A stretch of DNA of 16,572 nt from JAPWJZ01 sp035626855. GTDB taxonomy: Bacteria; Pseudomonadota; Alphaproteobacteria; Micavibrionales; UBA2020. Below are positions 1 through 7,050 of this stretch, piece after piece (position 1 is the first letter of the stretch; each line of letters opens with the position of its first letter). The notes beneath the pieces are model-generated. The model worked only from the letters and a program-made list of their open reading frames with translations, made no database searches and was not told where the DNA came from. The position numbers and the translations under genes are program-made. The stretch spans positions 1 through 16,572 of the forward strand of contig DASPMW010000120.1 in NCBI GenBank assembly GCA_035626855.1, given 5' to 3'.

Positions 1-526
1 TCAGCAGGGTGTGTTCGACGGAGGTCAGCGCCACGCGCTCGTCCGGCGCCGCCAGTTCCCCGCGCTCGAGATCCAGCGTCCATTTGCCAAGCCGGATTTT
101 TTCTTCCTTCTCGGGCGGCTTGGCGGCGACGCGGCGCAGGATCGCGTTGACGCGCATCAGCAACTCGCGGGGCTCGAATGGCTTCGGCAGGTAATCATCG
201 GCCCCCGCCTCGAAGCCGCTGATCCGCGATTCAATTTCACCGAGGGCCGTGAGCAGCAGCACCGGCGCCGCGATGCCCTCTTTCTTCAGACCCTTCGTAA
301 GCGCCATGCCGTCTTCGCCCGGCATCATCACGTCGCAGATGATCAGGTCATAGGTCAGGTATTTGAGGATATCGCGCGCGTCCCTGGCATCCGTCGCCGT
401 CGTCACGAGTAAGTCATGCTCGACCAGGTAGCGCTGCAGCAATTCGCGCAGGCGCTCGTCGTCATCGACGACGAGGATGTGCGGTTTCTTTTCCGGGCTT
501 GTCTCGGCGGGCCTTGGATTATTCAT
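1..526 (-). CDS. OmpR/PetR-like two-component response regulator (3' part missing)
   Basis: Cytoplasmic transcription regulator of a two-component system. It accepts phosphate from a sensor kinase and binds DNA through a winged helix. 175 residues are visible from the ATG at 526; the rest runs off the window. The receiver domain spans about residues 14-132: acidic cluster D21-D23 in ILVVDDDE, phosphoacceptor D65 in IICDVMMPG, T93 in LLLTALG and K115 in DDYLPKPFEP. A linker follows, and from about residue 144 the start of an OmpR-type effector domain, with LTSVEHTLL at the cut edge. The spacing and wording of the receiver motifs, and the position beside ilvE, resemble alphaproteobacterial PetR-type regulators; that link is from memory. 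No strong Shine-Dalgarno precedes the ATG. It diverges from ilvE across 83 bases. No kinase gene is in view, so the signal is unknown. Confidence 0.93.
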   Translation of the reverse strand, partial: MNNPRPAETSPEKKPHILVVDDDERLRELLQRYLVEHDLLVTTATDARDARDILKYLTYDLIICDVMMPGEDGMALTKGLKKEGIAAPVLLLTALGEIESRISGFEAGADDYLPKPFEPRELLMRVNAILRRVAAKPPEKEEKIRLGKWTLDLERGELAAPDERVALTSVEHTLL

Positions 527-609
527 AACGACATTTTGAAGTTGTAACCCTGCGCGATTTCAGGATAGGATAACGCCATAAAAAAAGCATCCCGAAAAGG
601 AACAAGAAA

Positions 610-1524
610 ATGGCTGGCGCACTCATCCCCTACGACGACCGCGACGGGCAGATCTGGATGGATGGCAAGCTCGTGCCGTGGCGCGAGGCGAAGGTGCATT
701 TCCTGACCCATGCGCTGCATTACGGCTCCGGCGTCTTTGAAGGGGTGCGTTCCTACAACGGCAATATTTTCAAGCTGACCGAGCACAGCCAGCGCCTCCT
801 CGACGGCTGCAAGACGATGGATATGAAAATCGACCTGACGCTCGAGCAGATCAACTACGCCTGCATCGAAACGCTCAAGGCCAGCGGGTTGCAGGACGCG
901 TATCTGCGCCCCCTCGCCTGGCGCGGGCCGGAACAGATGGGCGTCGCGGCCCAGGCGACAAAAATCCATTTCGCCGTCGCCGCATGGGAATGGCCGAGCT
1001 ATTTCAGCGCAGAGATGCGCGACAAGGGCATATCTGTGGTGACGTCCCGCTGGCGCCGCCCCGCGCCCGACATGGCACCCGTGTCTGCGAAGGCCTGCGG
1101 CCTGTACATGATCTGCACCCTCTCGAAACACGAGGCGGAACGCGCGGGACATAATGACGCAATGATGCACGACTATCGCGGCCAGGTCGCCGAATTGACC
1201 GGTGCGAACCTGTTCTTCGTTTTCAACGGGGAACTGCATACGCCGACGCCGGACTGTTTCCTCAATGGCATCACGCGCCTGACCGTGATCGACATCGCCC
1301 GCGAGCAGGGCCTCAAGGTCATAGAGCGCGCGATCTTCCCGGACGAGTTGAAAAATGCGACCGAATGCTTCGCAACCGGCACCGCCGCCGAGGTGACGCC
1401 GATCGGCAAGATTGACGCGCACAGCTATACGGTCGGTCCGGTCACCCGCCAAATCCGCGATGCGTACGAAAAGCTGGTGCGCATGGCGCCGGCCGGGCAG
1501 ACAGCCAAATCAGCTGCCGGCTGA
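610..1524 (+). CDS. ilvE: Branched-chain amino acid aminotransferase
   Basis: PLP-dependent fold-type IV transaminase that interconverts Leu/Ile/Val and their 2-oxo acids using glutamate/2-oxoglutarate; last step of branched-chain amino acid synthesis, in the cytoplasm. The 304-residue length is normal for IlvE. Visible signatures: THALHYGSGVFEGVRSY (about residues 33-49), the PLP-binding lysine K161 in APVSAKACG, ELTGANLFF around residue 195 and LNGITR at 218-223. The ATG at 610 has an AAAAGGAA Shine-Dalgarno at 595-602 with good spacing. The gene diverges from the response regulator and is followed after 65 bases by the membrane-bound spermidine-synthase-like gene on the same strand. A short GCCCG-AAA-CGGGC hairpin lies at 1538-1550 but has no T-run, so readthrough into the next gene is possible. 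A D-amino-acid aminotransferase of the same fold is a less likely alternative. Confidence 0.95.
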   Translation: MAGALIPYDDRDGQIWMDGKLVPWREAKVHFLTHALHYGSGVFEGVRSYNGNIFKLTEHSQRLLDGCKTMDMKIDLTLEQINYACIETLKASGLQDAYLRPLAWRGPEQMGVAAQATKIHFAVAAWEWPSYFSAEMRDKGISVVTSRWRRPAPDMAPVSAKACGLYMICTLSKHEAERAGHNDAMMHDYRGQVAELTGANLFFVFNGELHTPTPDCFLNGITRLTVIDIAREQGLKVIERAIFPDELKNATECFATGTAAEVTPIGKIDAHSYTVGPVTRQIRDAYEKLVRMAPAGQTAKSAAG

Positions 1525-1589
1525 GTAAACCCGGCTTGCCCGAAACGGGCGGCGCGCATAATCTGAAGGCGCGATTTCACGGAGTTTGA

Positions 1590-3779
1590 ATGCAGCCGCT
1601 TGTCACTTTCTGCACAGCAATATGCCTGCTATATGCGATCTTTCGCCTTTTCCAGGCCCCCGATAAATCGGAGAAGGACACGCTGCCGCCAAGGCGCATC
1701 AAGCATTGGCTGCTGTTCACCGTCAGCGCGGCGACCCTGTTCATCGAGCTTGTGATTATCCGCTGGGTCGGCACGGAGGTGCGGATTTTTGCCTTTGTGC
1801 AAAACGTCGTTCTGGTGGCGTGCTTTCTCGGTTTCGGTGTCGGCTGCTTCACTTCGGCGAAGCCGGGGCCTCTGCTGCCCAGCCTTTACACACTGACTTT
1901 GCTGGCCGTGGTCATCTGCTTGCCCTCGCTTGCCTGGCAGGACGCGCTGCTCCATCTGTCGAATGTGCTGACGCTATCTTCGGACGCCGCGCTGTGGGGC
2001 TATGCCGGCATCCCCTTCCCGCTGCCGCCCGCCCTCCTTGCCGTCATGGCGATGACGGTGGTGGCCGGGTTCCTCTGGCTGATCGCGATGACGATGGTGC
2101 CGCTCGGGCGCTGGGTCGGATACTGCTTTGACCATTCCAAAAATATCGTGAGCGCCTATACGGTCAACCTCGCGGGAAGCCTCGTGGGAACCTGGCTTCT
2201 CGTGATCCTTGCCTGGCTTGAATTACCGCCGGCCGCATGGCTCGCGCTTGCCTTTGCGCTCGTTATTTCGGCGACATACAAATCAAGGCCGGCGCGGGAA
2301 ACGGGACTGCTGCTGCTTTTGCCGCTGGCGATCATGGTTCATGGCGGCATCAAGCAAGGCGCGATCTGGTCCCCCTATCAGAAACTTGCTGTCGATCCGC
2401 GTCCGCACGGCGAATACCTGGTGACCGTAAATAATGTCGGTTACATGACGATGGCGAACACGCAGCCGGAATTCCTGAAGGGCGATACGAAGGTCGCGAA
2501 TGCCTATAAGGACAGCGTCTATGACACGCCCTTCCTGTTCATCCCAAAGGGCGGACGCGTGCTTATCGTCGGCGCCGGTGCGGGAAACGATGCCTCGGCC
2601 GCCCTGCGGAACGGCGCGGCGCAGGTGGACGCGGTCGAAATCGACCCCGAGATTTACGCGCTGGGCCGCAAACTTCATCCTGACCGGCCCTACGACTCCG
2701 AAAAAGTAAATGTCATCATCAACGACGCGCGGAATTTCTTCCGGCGCAGTCCGCCAGCCGTCTATGACGCCGTTATTTTCGGGCTGCTGGATTCGCACAC
2801 GGAAGTCTCTGGCTACACGAATATGCGCGTGGATAATTACGTGTACACTATGGAATCCTTTGAGCAAGCCCGCCGACTGCTGAAAAAAGATGGCGTAATG
2901 GCGGTTAAATTCGAGGTGCGCGAACCCTGGACATGGATGGGCAGCCGCTTTTTCCGGACGATTACGGAAGTGTTCGGCAAGGCCCCCGTTGCCTATCACG
3001 CCGTGGGCGGCGGCAATATGTGGGGCGGCACAGTCTTTTTGAATTCCGATGGCGAAACTCTGGCAAAGCGCGCGGAGACACCCGAGATGAAAAAATTTCT
3101 CGCCGCGCATAAAGTGCCCTATGACCTCAGCCCGGCGCTGTCACCCCGCATCGCGACCGATGACTGGCCTTACCCGTACAATTACACCAACATGATCCCG
3201 CAGACGTATCTGGCGGTCTCCCTGGTCCTGCTGGGACTCGCCTGGCTGATGGTGCGCCGGGTCGTCGTGTGGTCCGAAAAGCAGACCTGGAAGATGTTTG
3301 CGCTTGGCGCGGGATTCATGCTGATGGAGACGCAAATGATCAGCCGCCTCACGCTTTACTTCGGCACGACCTGGATCGTGAACAGCATCGCGATCAGCGT
3401 CATTCTGACGATCCTCATGCTTGCCAACCTGCATGTGATGCGCACGCGCAAAATTGACCGTCCTGTTTACTGGATTGCGTTGCTTGTCTCTCTTGGCGTG
3501 AATTACGTCTTTCCCTGGGAAGCGCTGCCTTATGCGCCATGGGTTGTGGGGCTGCTCCTCTCGGCGGCTTATGCGGTTGCCGTTTTCATGGCCGGGGTCT
3601 TGTTTGTTTCAACATTCAAGAAAGCGCAGAAAAAATCCGCGGCGCTTGGCGCGAACGTCATCGGCTCCGTCGTCGGCGGGATATCGCAGAACCTGTCGTT
3701 TATTTTCGGGCTGAAAGCGCTGTTACCGCTGGCCGCGCTCTTTTACGGCGCGTATGCCTGGCTTGCCACGCGCAAGTGA
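1590..3779 (+). CDS. Multi-pass membrane protein with spermidine-synthase-like domain
   Basis: 729 residues in three parts. Residues 1-250 hold about seven or eight hydrophobic segments (e.g. 40-59, 68-88, 100-116, 146-170, 190-230, 238-251). Residues about 255-530 form a soluble SAM/decarboxy-SAM-binding Rossmann domain. Residues 540-725 hold about six more membrane segments. In the soluble domain, VLIVGAGAGNDA (324-335) is the glycine-rich loop, AVEIDPEIY (348-356) the acidic ribose-binding strand, and INDARNFF (377-384) the next acidic motif. VYDAVIFGLLDSHT (391-404) then aligns with the catalytic strand of SpeE. There the usual general-base Asp of the S-D-x-x-D-P motif appears to be Gly398, while the second Asp is kept as D401. 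It is therefore probably not an ordinary spermidine synthase; product and substrate are unknown. The ATG at 1590 follows GGAG at 1581-1584. The stop lies 1 base from the convergent glycosylase stop, with no terminator seen. Confidence 0.85.
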   Translation: MQPLVTFCTAICLLYAIFRLFQAPDKSEKDTLPPRRIKHWLLFTVSAATLFIELVIIRWVGTEVRIFAFVQNVVLVACFLGFGVGCFTSAKPGPLLPSLYTLTLLAVVICLPSLAWQDALLHLSNVLTLSSDAALWGYAGIPFPLPPALLAVMAMTVVAGFLWLIAMTMVPLGRWVGYCFDHSKNIVSAYTVNLAGSLVGTWLLVILAWLELPPAAWLALAFALVISATYKSRPARETGLLLLLPLAIMVHGGIKQGAIWSPYQKLAVDPRPHGEYLVTVNNVGYMTMANTQPEFLKGDTKVANAYKDSVYDTPFLFIPKGGRVLIVGAGAGNDASAALRNGAAQVDAVEIDPEIYALGRKLHPDRPYDSEKVNVIINDARNFFRRSPPAVYDAVIFGLLDSHTEVSGYTNMRVDNYVYTMESFEQARRLLKKDGVMAVKFEVREPWTWMGSRFFRTITEVFGKAPVAYHAVGGGNMWGGTVFLNSDGETLAKRAETPEMKKFLAAHKVPYDLSPALSPRIATDDWPYPYNYTNMIPQTYLAVSLVLLGLAWLMVRRVVVWSEKQTWKMFALGAGFMLMETQMISRLTLYFGTTWIVNSIAISVILTILMLANLHVMRTRKIDRPVYWIALLVSLGVNYVFPWEALPYAPWVVGLLLSAAYAVAVFMAGVLFVSTFKKAQKKSAALGANVIGSVVGGISQNLSFIFGLKALLPLAALFYGAYAWLATRK

Positions 3780-3780
3780 T

Positions 3781-4284
3781 TTATTTGATCGCGCGCCACG
3801 CCTTCAGTTTGTTCGCCATCGTCATGCCGGCATGGGCGGGGCTCGTCGAGGGCAGGCGCTGAAATTCAAGGCGTTGCGTAATTTTCGCAGGCAGGCCGGG
3901 CAGCACGCGCTTCATGAATTCCGCTTCGGATTTTGCGCCGTTGAAAAAGACGCGCGTCACGCCCGGGTGCTTGCTGAAAAATCCCGCGAAGTCGTTCACC
4001 TCGATCGTGGCATCATCGATGCTGGTATCGAGGCTGCCATGGCGCTCGCAGAATTTCAGTACGTCCCACAGCGCAAGGCCGTTGTTTTTGATAAGTGCGA
4101 CACGCTGGTCGTAGGTGGCGACCGGCGCGTCGAACAAGGCCGTCATGATCTTCCAGAAGGCGTTCTGCGGATGCGCGTAGTATTGCTGCGCCGCGAGCGA
4201 CTTGATGCCAGGCATCGAGCCCAATATCAGCACGCGCGATTTCTTTGTCGCAATCGGCGGGAAGCTGGCGGCCTGATGCAGCAA
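3781..4284 (-). CDS. DNA-deoxyinosine (hypoxanthine)/uracil-DNA glycosylase, UDG superfamily
   Basis: Base-excision repair enzyme that removes deaminated bases from DNA; it resembles the hypoxanthine-DNA glycosylase branch (family 6) of the uracil-DNA glycosylase superfamily. Signatures: VLILGSMPG (18-26), QYYAHPQNAFW (34-44), which carries the Asn believed catalytic in this branch (N41), LWDVLKFCERHGSLD (72-86), VFFNG (112-116) and LPSTSPAHA (144-152). The 167-residue length is normal. No ATG fits. The start chosen is TTG at 4284, giving the usual short N-terminus MLHQAASFPP before the first strand. This TTG lies 2 bases after the prpC stop, in TAAGGTTG, so translation probably depends on ribosomes finishing prpC. 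It is the last gene of the minus-strand run and converges on the membrane gene at 3779. Family call firm; exact base preference inferred. Confidence 0.88.
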   Translation of the reverse strand: MLHQAASFPPIATKKSRVLILGSMPGIKSLAAQQYYAHPQNAFWKIMTALFDAPVATYDQRVALIKNNGLALWDVLKFCERHGSLDTSIDDATIEVNDFAGFFSKHPGVTRVFFNGAKSEAEFMKRVLPGLPAKITQRLEFQRLPSTSPAHAGMTMANKLKAWRAIK

Positions 4285-4286
4285 CC

Positions 4287-5432
4287 TTACGCCGCTTTGC
4301 GCTTGGCGATCGGCTGCACAGGGCGCTGCGGCACCCCATTATAGACGGAGAGCGGGCGCATGAGCTTGTTGTCTTCCAACTGCTCCATGATATGCGCGGT
4401 CCACCCGGTGATGCGGCTGATGACAAAGATCGGTGTGAAAATGGGGATTTCAAAGCCCATCAGGTAATAGGCGGGGCCCACGGGGAAGTCGAGGTTGGGA
4501 TGAATGCCTTTTTTGTCGATGAAGGTCTTGGAGAGGATATTTTCAATATCGACCCAACGCTGGCCGTCGCGGATCTTCGCCATCTCGTGGAAGTAATGGG
4601 TCATATAGGGGACGCGGCTGTCGCCGTTGCGATAGACGCGGTGACCGAAACCCATGACGAGCTTCTTGTTCGCAAGAGCGTCGTCGATCCAGGCTTGCGC
4701 TTTCGATGGGTCGCCGATCTGCAGAAGCATATGCATCACCGCCTCGTTCGCGCCGCCATGCAGAGGCCCCTTGAGGGAGCCGATGGCCCCGGTAACGGCC
4801 GCGTAGATATCGGACAGCGACGAGACGATCGTGCGCGCAGTGAAGGTGGAGGCGTTGAAGCCATGCTCGGCGTAGAAAGTGAGGGATGCGTCGAAGCAGC
4901 GTACCACTTTCGGGTCGGGCACTTCACCGAAATACATGTGGAAGAAATTTTCGGCCATGGTCAGGTCGGCCTTCGGCGCGATCGGCTTCTGGCCCTTGCG
5001 GATGCGGAAATCGGCCGCGATGATCGTCGGGATCTTCGCCATCATACGGATAGATTTGCGCAGATTGGCGGCTTTTGAGTTGTCAGCCGCCTCCGGGTCC
5101 TCGACGCCGAGGAAGCTGACGGCCGTGCGCAGCGTGTCCATCGGATGCGCATCGGCGCGGAATTGCTTGATGACCTCGATAAGCTGCGGGGAAATGCCGC
5201 GCTCGGCACGCTCAACCTTCTCGAAATCCTTCAGCTGCGCGTCGGTCGGCAGCTCGCCATGCCACAGCAAATATGCGACTTCCTCAAACCGGCAATGCTC
5301 CGCGAGCTCCTGCACCGGATAGCCGAAATAGGTGAGTGTGTTCGTTTCATCGAACACTTTCGAAATGCGCGAGTAGTCGGAATTGACGCCGGCGAGGCCT
5401 TTGGCAATCTTGATTTCGGCGGGTGCGGACAT
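4287..5432 (-). CDS. prpC: 2-methylcitrate synthase (citrate synthase family)
   Basis: Condenses propionyl-CoA with oxaloacetate to 2-methylcitrate, the entry step of the methylcitrate cycle, in the cytoplasm. The 381-residue length fits the short bacterial PrpC/citrate synthase II group. Catalytic residues in order: H225 in GPLHGGANE, H264 in GFGHRVY and D315 in HPNLDFPVGP, with the AEHGFNASTFTAR helix at 188-200 before them. The ATG at 5432 has an AAGGAAA Shine-Dalgarno (5441-5447). PrpC and true citrate synthase cannot be separated by motif alone. I call PrpC because prpB and prpD lie just upstream on the same strand; many PrpC enzymes also accept acetyl-CoA. The glycosylase gene follows 2 bases after the stop. 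The upstream 160 bases are shared with the divergent YjfB-like gene. No confident promoter was found. Confidence 0.9.
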   Translation of the reverse strand: MSAPAEIKIAKGLAGVNSDYSRISKVFDETNTLTYFGYPVQELAEHCRFEEVAYLLWHGELPTDAQLKDFEKVERAERGISPQLIEVIKQFRADAHPMDTLRTAVSFLGVEDPEAADNSKAANLRKSIRMMAKIPTIIAADFRIRKGQKPIAPKADLTMAENFFHMYFGEVPDPKVVRCFDASLTFYAEHGFNASTFTARTIVSSLSDIYAAVTGAIGSLKGPLHGGANEAVMHMLLQIGDPSKAQAWIDDALANKKLVMGFGHRVYRNGDSRVPYMTHYFHEMAKIRDGQRWVDIENILSKTFIDKKGIHPNLDFPVGPAYYLMGFEIPIFTPIFVISRITGWTAHIMEQLEDNKLMRPLSVYNGVPQRPVQPIAKRKAA

Positions 5433-5592
5433 TGCAGCAATTTCCTTTCATGGACAGGCCTTATGAATTAGCCGCTCGACAGCAGGACTTCAAGTGCTAA
5501 AAACGCCAGCCGTTTCAGGCAATTACAACGTTAACGGGATGTTAAGCGGCGGCCTGTAGAATGAAACCTGTATAATTTAAAGGATTTGTTCA

Positions 5593-5745
5593 GTGGAACT
5601 CGCCGCCGTAGCTTTGCAAGCGCTCAACACCCAGCAGCAGATCGCGCTGCAGGTCGTGAAGCAGGCTGCCGAGCAGGAACAGGCGCTCGTCGACATGATC
5701 GTGAAATCGACGACCCGCGGCGGCAGCCTCGATATCAGCGTTTAA
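5593..5745 (+). CDS. Small YjfB-like 'putative motility' protein, 50 residues
   Basis: A short reading frame with a GTG start at 5593, preceded at 5579-5584 by AAAGGA with 8-base spacing and followed by a clear Rho-independent terminator. The predicted product starts VELAAVALQALNTQQQIAL, continues as one Gln/Ala/Val-rich amphipathic helix, and ends in GGSLDISV. The opening acidic-hydrophobic residues, the Q-rich helix and the final G-x-x-(I/L)-D-(I/V)-x-V tail match what I remember of the YjfB_motility family, small proteins of unknown molecular role linked to motility. No membrane segment or signal peptide. It sits on the strand opposite prpC and prpB, in the gap between them. A TATAAT at 5571-5576 lies so close to the start that it would leave a leader of only about 10 bases, so the promoter is uncertain. 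CDS likely; family assignment tentative. Confidence 0.68.
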   Translation: MELAAVALQALNTQQQIALQVVKQAAEQEQALVDMIVKSTTRGGSLDISV

Positions 5746-5767
5746 CCGCGATCCATGCTGTCAGCCA

Positions 5768-5792
5768 CCCGCCGTCGCCCGGCGGGTTTTTT
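5768..5792 (+). terminator. Rho-independent terminator of the YjfB-like gene
   Basis: Perfect 7-bp stem CCCGCCG / CGGCGGG (5768-5774 and 5780-5786) with a 5-base loop, followed by six T (5787-5792). It starts 23 bases after the small gene's stop, and its T-run overlaps the prpB stop codon (5791-5793). On the minus strand no T-run follows the stem, so it should act only on plus-strand transcripts. Confidence 0.88.
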
Positions 5793-6720
5793 ATTTCAGC
5801 TTGAAGTTGAATATGTTCTGGTCGAAGGAATTATAATCCTCATACCGCAGCAATGCGTAGAGATCCTTGCGGTGCTGCATCTGGTCGAGGAGGCTTTCCT
5901 GCGTGCCTTCCTTCTTGATGACATCGAGCCCGCGATCGATCGCACCCATCGCGAGACGCAGCGTCGTGACGGGATAGATGACCAGATTATAGCCGAGGAT
6001 TTCGAGTTGCGCGGCGGTGAGCAGCTTCGACTTGCCGAATTCAGTCATGTTCGCGAGCAGCGGCACTTTCAGCGCCTTGCGCATCGCCTCGAATTCGGTT
6101 TCGTCCGCCATCGCTTCCGGGAAGATCATATCGGCCCCTGCATCCACATAGGCTTTCGCGCGGTCGATCGCTTTCTCGAGCCCTTCTGAGGCGCGCGCAT
6201 CGGTGCGGGCGATAAGGATAAAATTGGGGTCGCGCTTGGCCTTCGCGGCGGCGGCGATTTTCTTGACGACATCCGCCGCCGGCAGCACGGATTTATTGTC
6301 AAGATGCCCGCAGCGCTTGGGGTTTTCCTGATCCTCCAGGTGGCAGCCGGCAATCCCCTGCTCTTCCATCACTTGCATGGTGCGCGCCGCGCTCATCGGC
6401 TCGCCGAAGCCGGTATCGATATCGATGATGCTCGGCAGCTCGGTCACCCGCGCGATCTGGTGGCCCCGCCCCGCGACCTCGGAGAGCGTCGTCAGGCCAA
6501 TGTCCGGCAGGCCCAGGTCGGCGGAAAGAACCGCGCCCGAAATATAAACCCCGTCGAAGCCCTTTTGCTCGATCATCATCGCGGTCAGGGGGTTCATCGC
6601 GCCCGGGAACCGCAGCAGCTTTCCCGACTTCAGCGCCGCCGCGAAGCCTGCGCGTTTTTCTGAGGCATGTTTTTTAGCGAAAAGCATCGTTTCGACCCGG
6701 TTGAAATGTCTGGGTCCCAT
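5791..6720 (-). CDS. prpB: 2-methylisocitrate lyase
   Basis: Cleaves 2-methylisocitrate to pyruvate and succinate, the last step of the methylcitrate cycle; a cytoplasmic Mg-dependent enzyme of the isocitrate lyase/PEP mutase superfamily. Signatures, numbered from the first ATG: GFDGVYISGAVLSADLGLPD (54-73), metal-binding aspartates in IIDIDTGFGE (D100, D102), HLEDQ (127-131), the active-site loop KRCGH at 135-139, and ARTDARASEG further on. The first ATG at 6720 gives 309 residues. A second ATG at 6687 (MLFAKKHAS) gives 298, closer to the E. coli length, with a weak GGGTCG upstream, and may be the true start. A 10-bp-arm inverted repeat lies at 6724-6759, directly next to the first ATG. It is separated from prpD by 330 bases holding an opposite-strand small gene, so it probably has its own promoter. 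Confidence 0.94.
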   Translation of the reverse strand: MGPRHFNRVETMLFAKKHASEKRAGFAAALKSGKLLRFPGAMNPLTAMMIEQKGFDGVYISGAVLSADLGLPDIGLTTLSEVAGRGHQIARVTELPSIIDIDTGFGEPMSAARTMQVMEEQGIAGCHLEDQENPKRCGHLDNKSVLPAADVVKKIAAAAKAKRDPNFILIARTDARASEGLEKAIDRAKAYVDAGADMIFPEAMADETEFEAMRKALKVPLLANMTEFGKSKLLTAAQLEILGYNLVIYPVTTLRLAMGAIDRGLDVIKKEGTQESLLDQMQHRKDLYALLRYEDYNSFDQNIFNFKLK

Positions 6721-6723
6721 TCA

Positions 6724-6759
6724 TAACAGGTGCGGTAAAGCGCAGACAAGCGCCTGTTA
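6724..6759. promoter_or_regulatory. Inverted repeat upstream of prpB (possible operator)
   Basis: TAACAGGTGC at 6724-6733 and GCGCCTGTTA at 6750-6759 form an inverted repeat with 10-base arms (one mismatch) and a 16-base spacer. It abuts the upstream prpB start codon. The size suits a dimeric regulator or a 5'-leader hairpin. No regulator gene is in view and I found no second copy upstream of prpC or prpD, so the role is inferred. Confidence 0.4.
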
Positions 6760-6803
6760 CGGGGGTGCTGCGCGGCGTTAACATAACGTAAACCACCGCT
6801 GGC

Positions 6804-6809
6804 TATAAT
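6804..6809 (+). promoter_or_regulatory. Putative -10 element (TATAAT) for the small basic-protein gene
   Basis: A perfect TATAAT lies 30 bases before the ATG at 6840, leaving a leader of about 24 bases that holds the GGGAG Shine-Dalgarno. The -35 side is weak: TTAACA at 6778-6783 is a good hexamer but 20 bases away, while the hexamer at 17-base spacing is poor. Confidence 0.4.
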
Positions 6810-6839
6810 GGGCTGACCACGAACAAACGGGAGACCGGC

Positions 6840-7049
6840 ATGCCGACGAAGAAAACGAGCGCTTCCAAATCACGCAAACCGGCTGCCCGCAGCCGTAAAC
6901 CTGCCAACCACAAGACCGCGTCGCGGAAAACAGCCGCGGTTTCGTCCCGCCGCGCGCCGGCGATGCCGATGCAGGCCCGCCCCGGAATTTTCGCCAGCAT
7001 GTCCCTGCTCGCGATGCTTGCCGATATCTTTGGCGTCCATCGATCCTGA
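6840..7049 (+). CDS. Small lysine/arginine-rich protein, unknown function (69 aa)
   Basis: 69 residues. The first 38 are strongly basic and low in complexity (Lys, Arg, Ser, Ala, Pro), with a near-duplicated SRKPAARSRKPA. The last 25 become hydrophobic (GIFASMSLLAMLADIFG). The ATG at 6840 has GGGAG at 6829-6833 with 6-base spacing and a TATAAT further upstream. Its stop lies 1 base from the stop of the convergent prpD. The basic tail resembles histone-H1-like or nucleic-acid-binding tails, but I recognise no family. A DNA/RNA-binding or membrane-associated small protein are both possible. Support is the SD, the -10 box and the clean fit between prpB and prpD. Chance occurrence in this GC-rich DNA cannot be ruled out. 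Confidence 0.55.
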   Translation: MPTKKTSASKSRKPAARSRKPANHKTASRKTAAVSSRRAPAMPMQARPGIFASMSLLAMLADIFGVHRS

Positions 7050-7050
7050 T

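Noticed and set aside
523..1452. 309-codon minus-strand frame opposite ilvE.
   Set aside because: It is antisense to a clear aminotransferase, and its Arg/His/Ala-rich product is typical of a shadow frame.
1538..1550. GCCCG-AAA-CGGGC hairpin after ilvE as a terminator.
   Set aside because: Only a 5-bp stem and no T-run follows; not enough to call a terminator.
2283..3110. 275-codon minus-strand frame opposite the spermidine-synthase-like gene.
   Set aside because: It lies fully inside a well-supported gene on the other strand and has no recognisable motif.
5571..5576. TATAAT as the promoter of the YjfB-like gene.
   Set aside because: It would place transcription start within or next to the Shine-Dalgarno, and no -35 is found at normal spacing; left as a remark only.
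5529..6782. CGTTAAC shared by the prpC upstream region (5529-5535) and the prpB upstream region (6776-6782) as a common operator.
   Set aside because: Seven bases shared at two places only, absent from the prpD upstream region; this can easily occur by chance.
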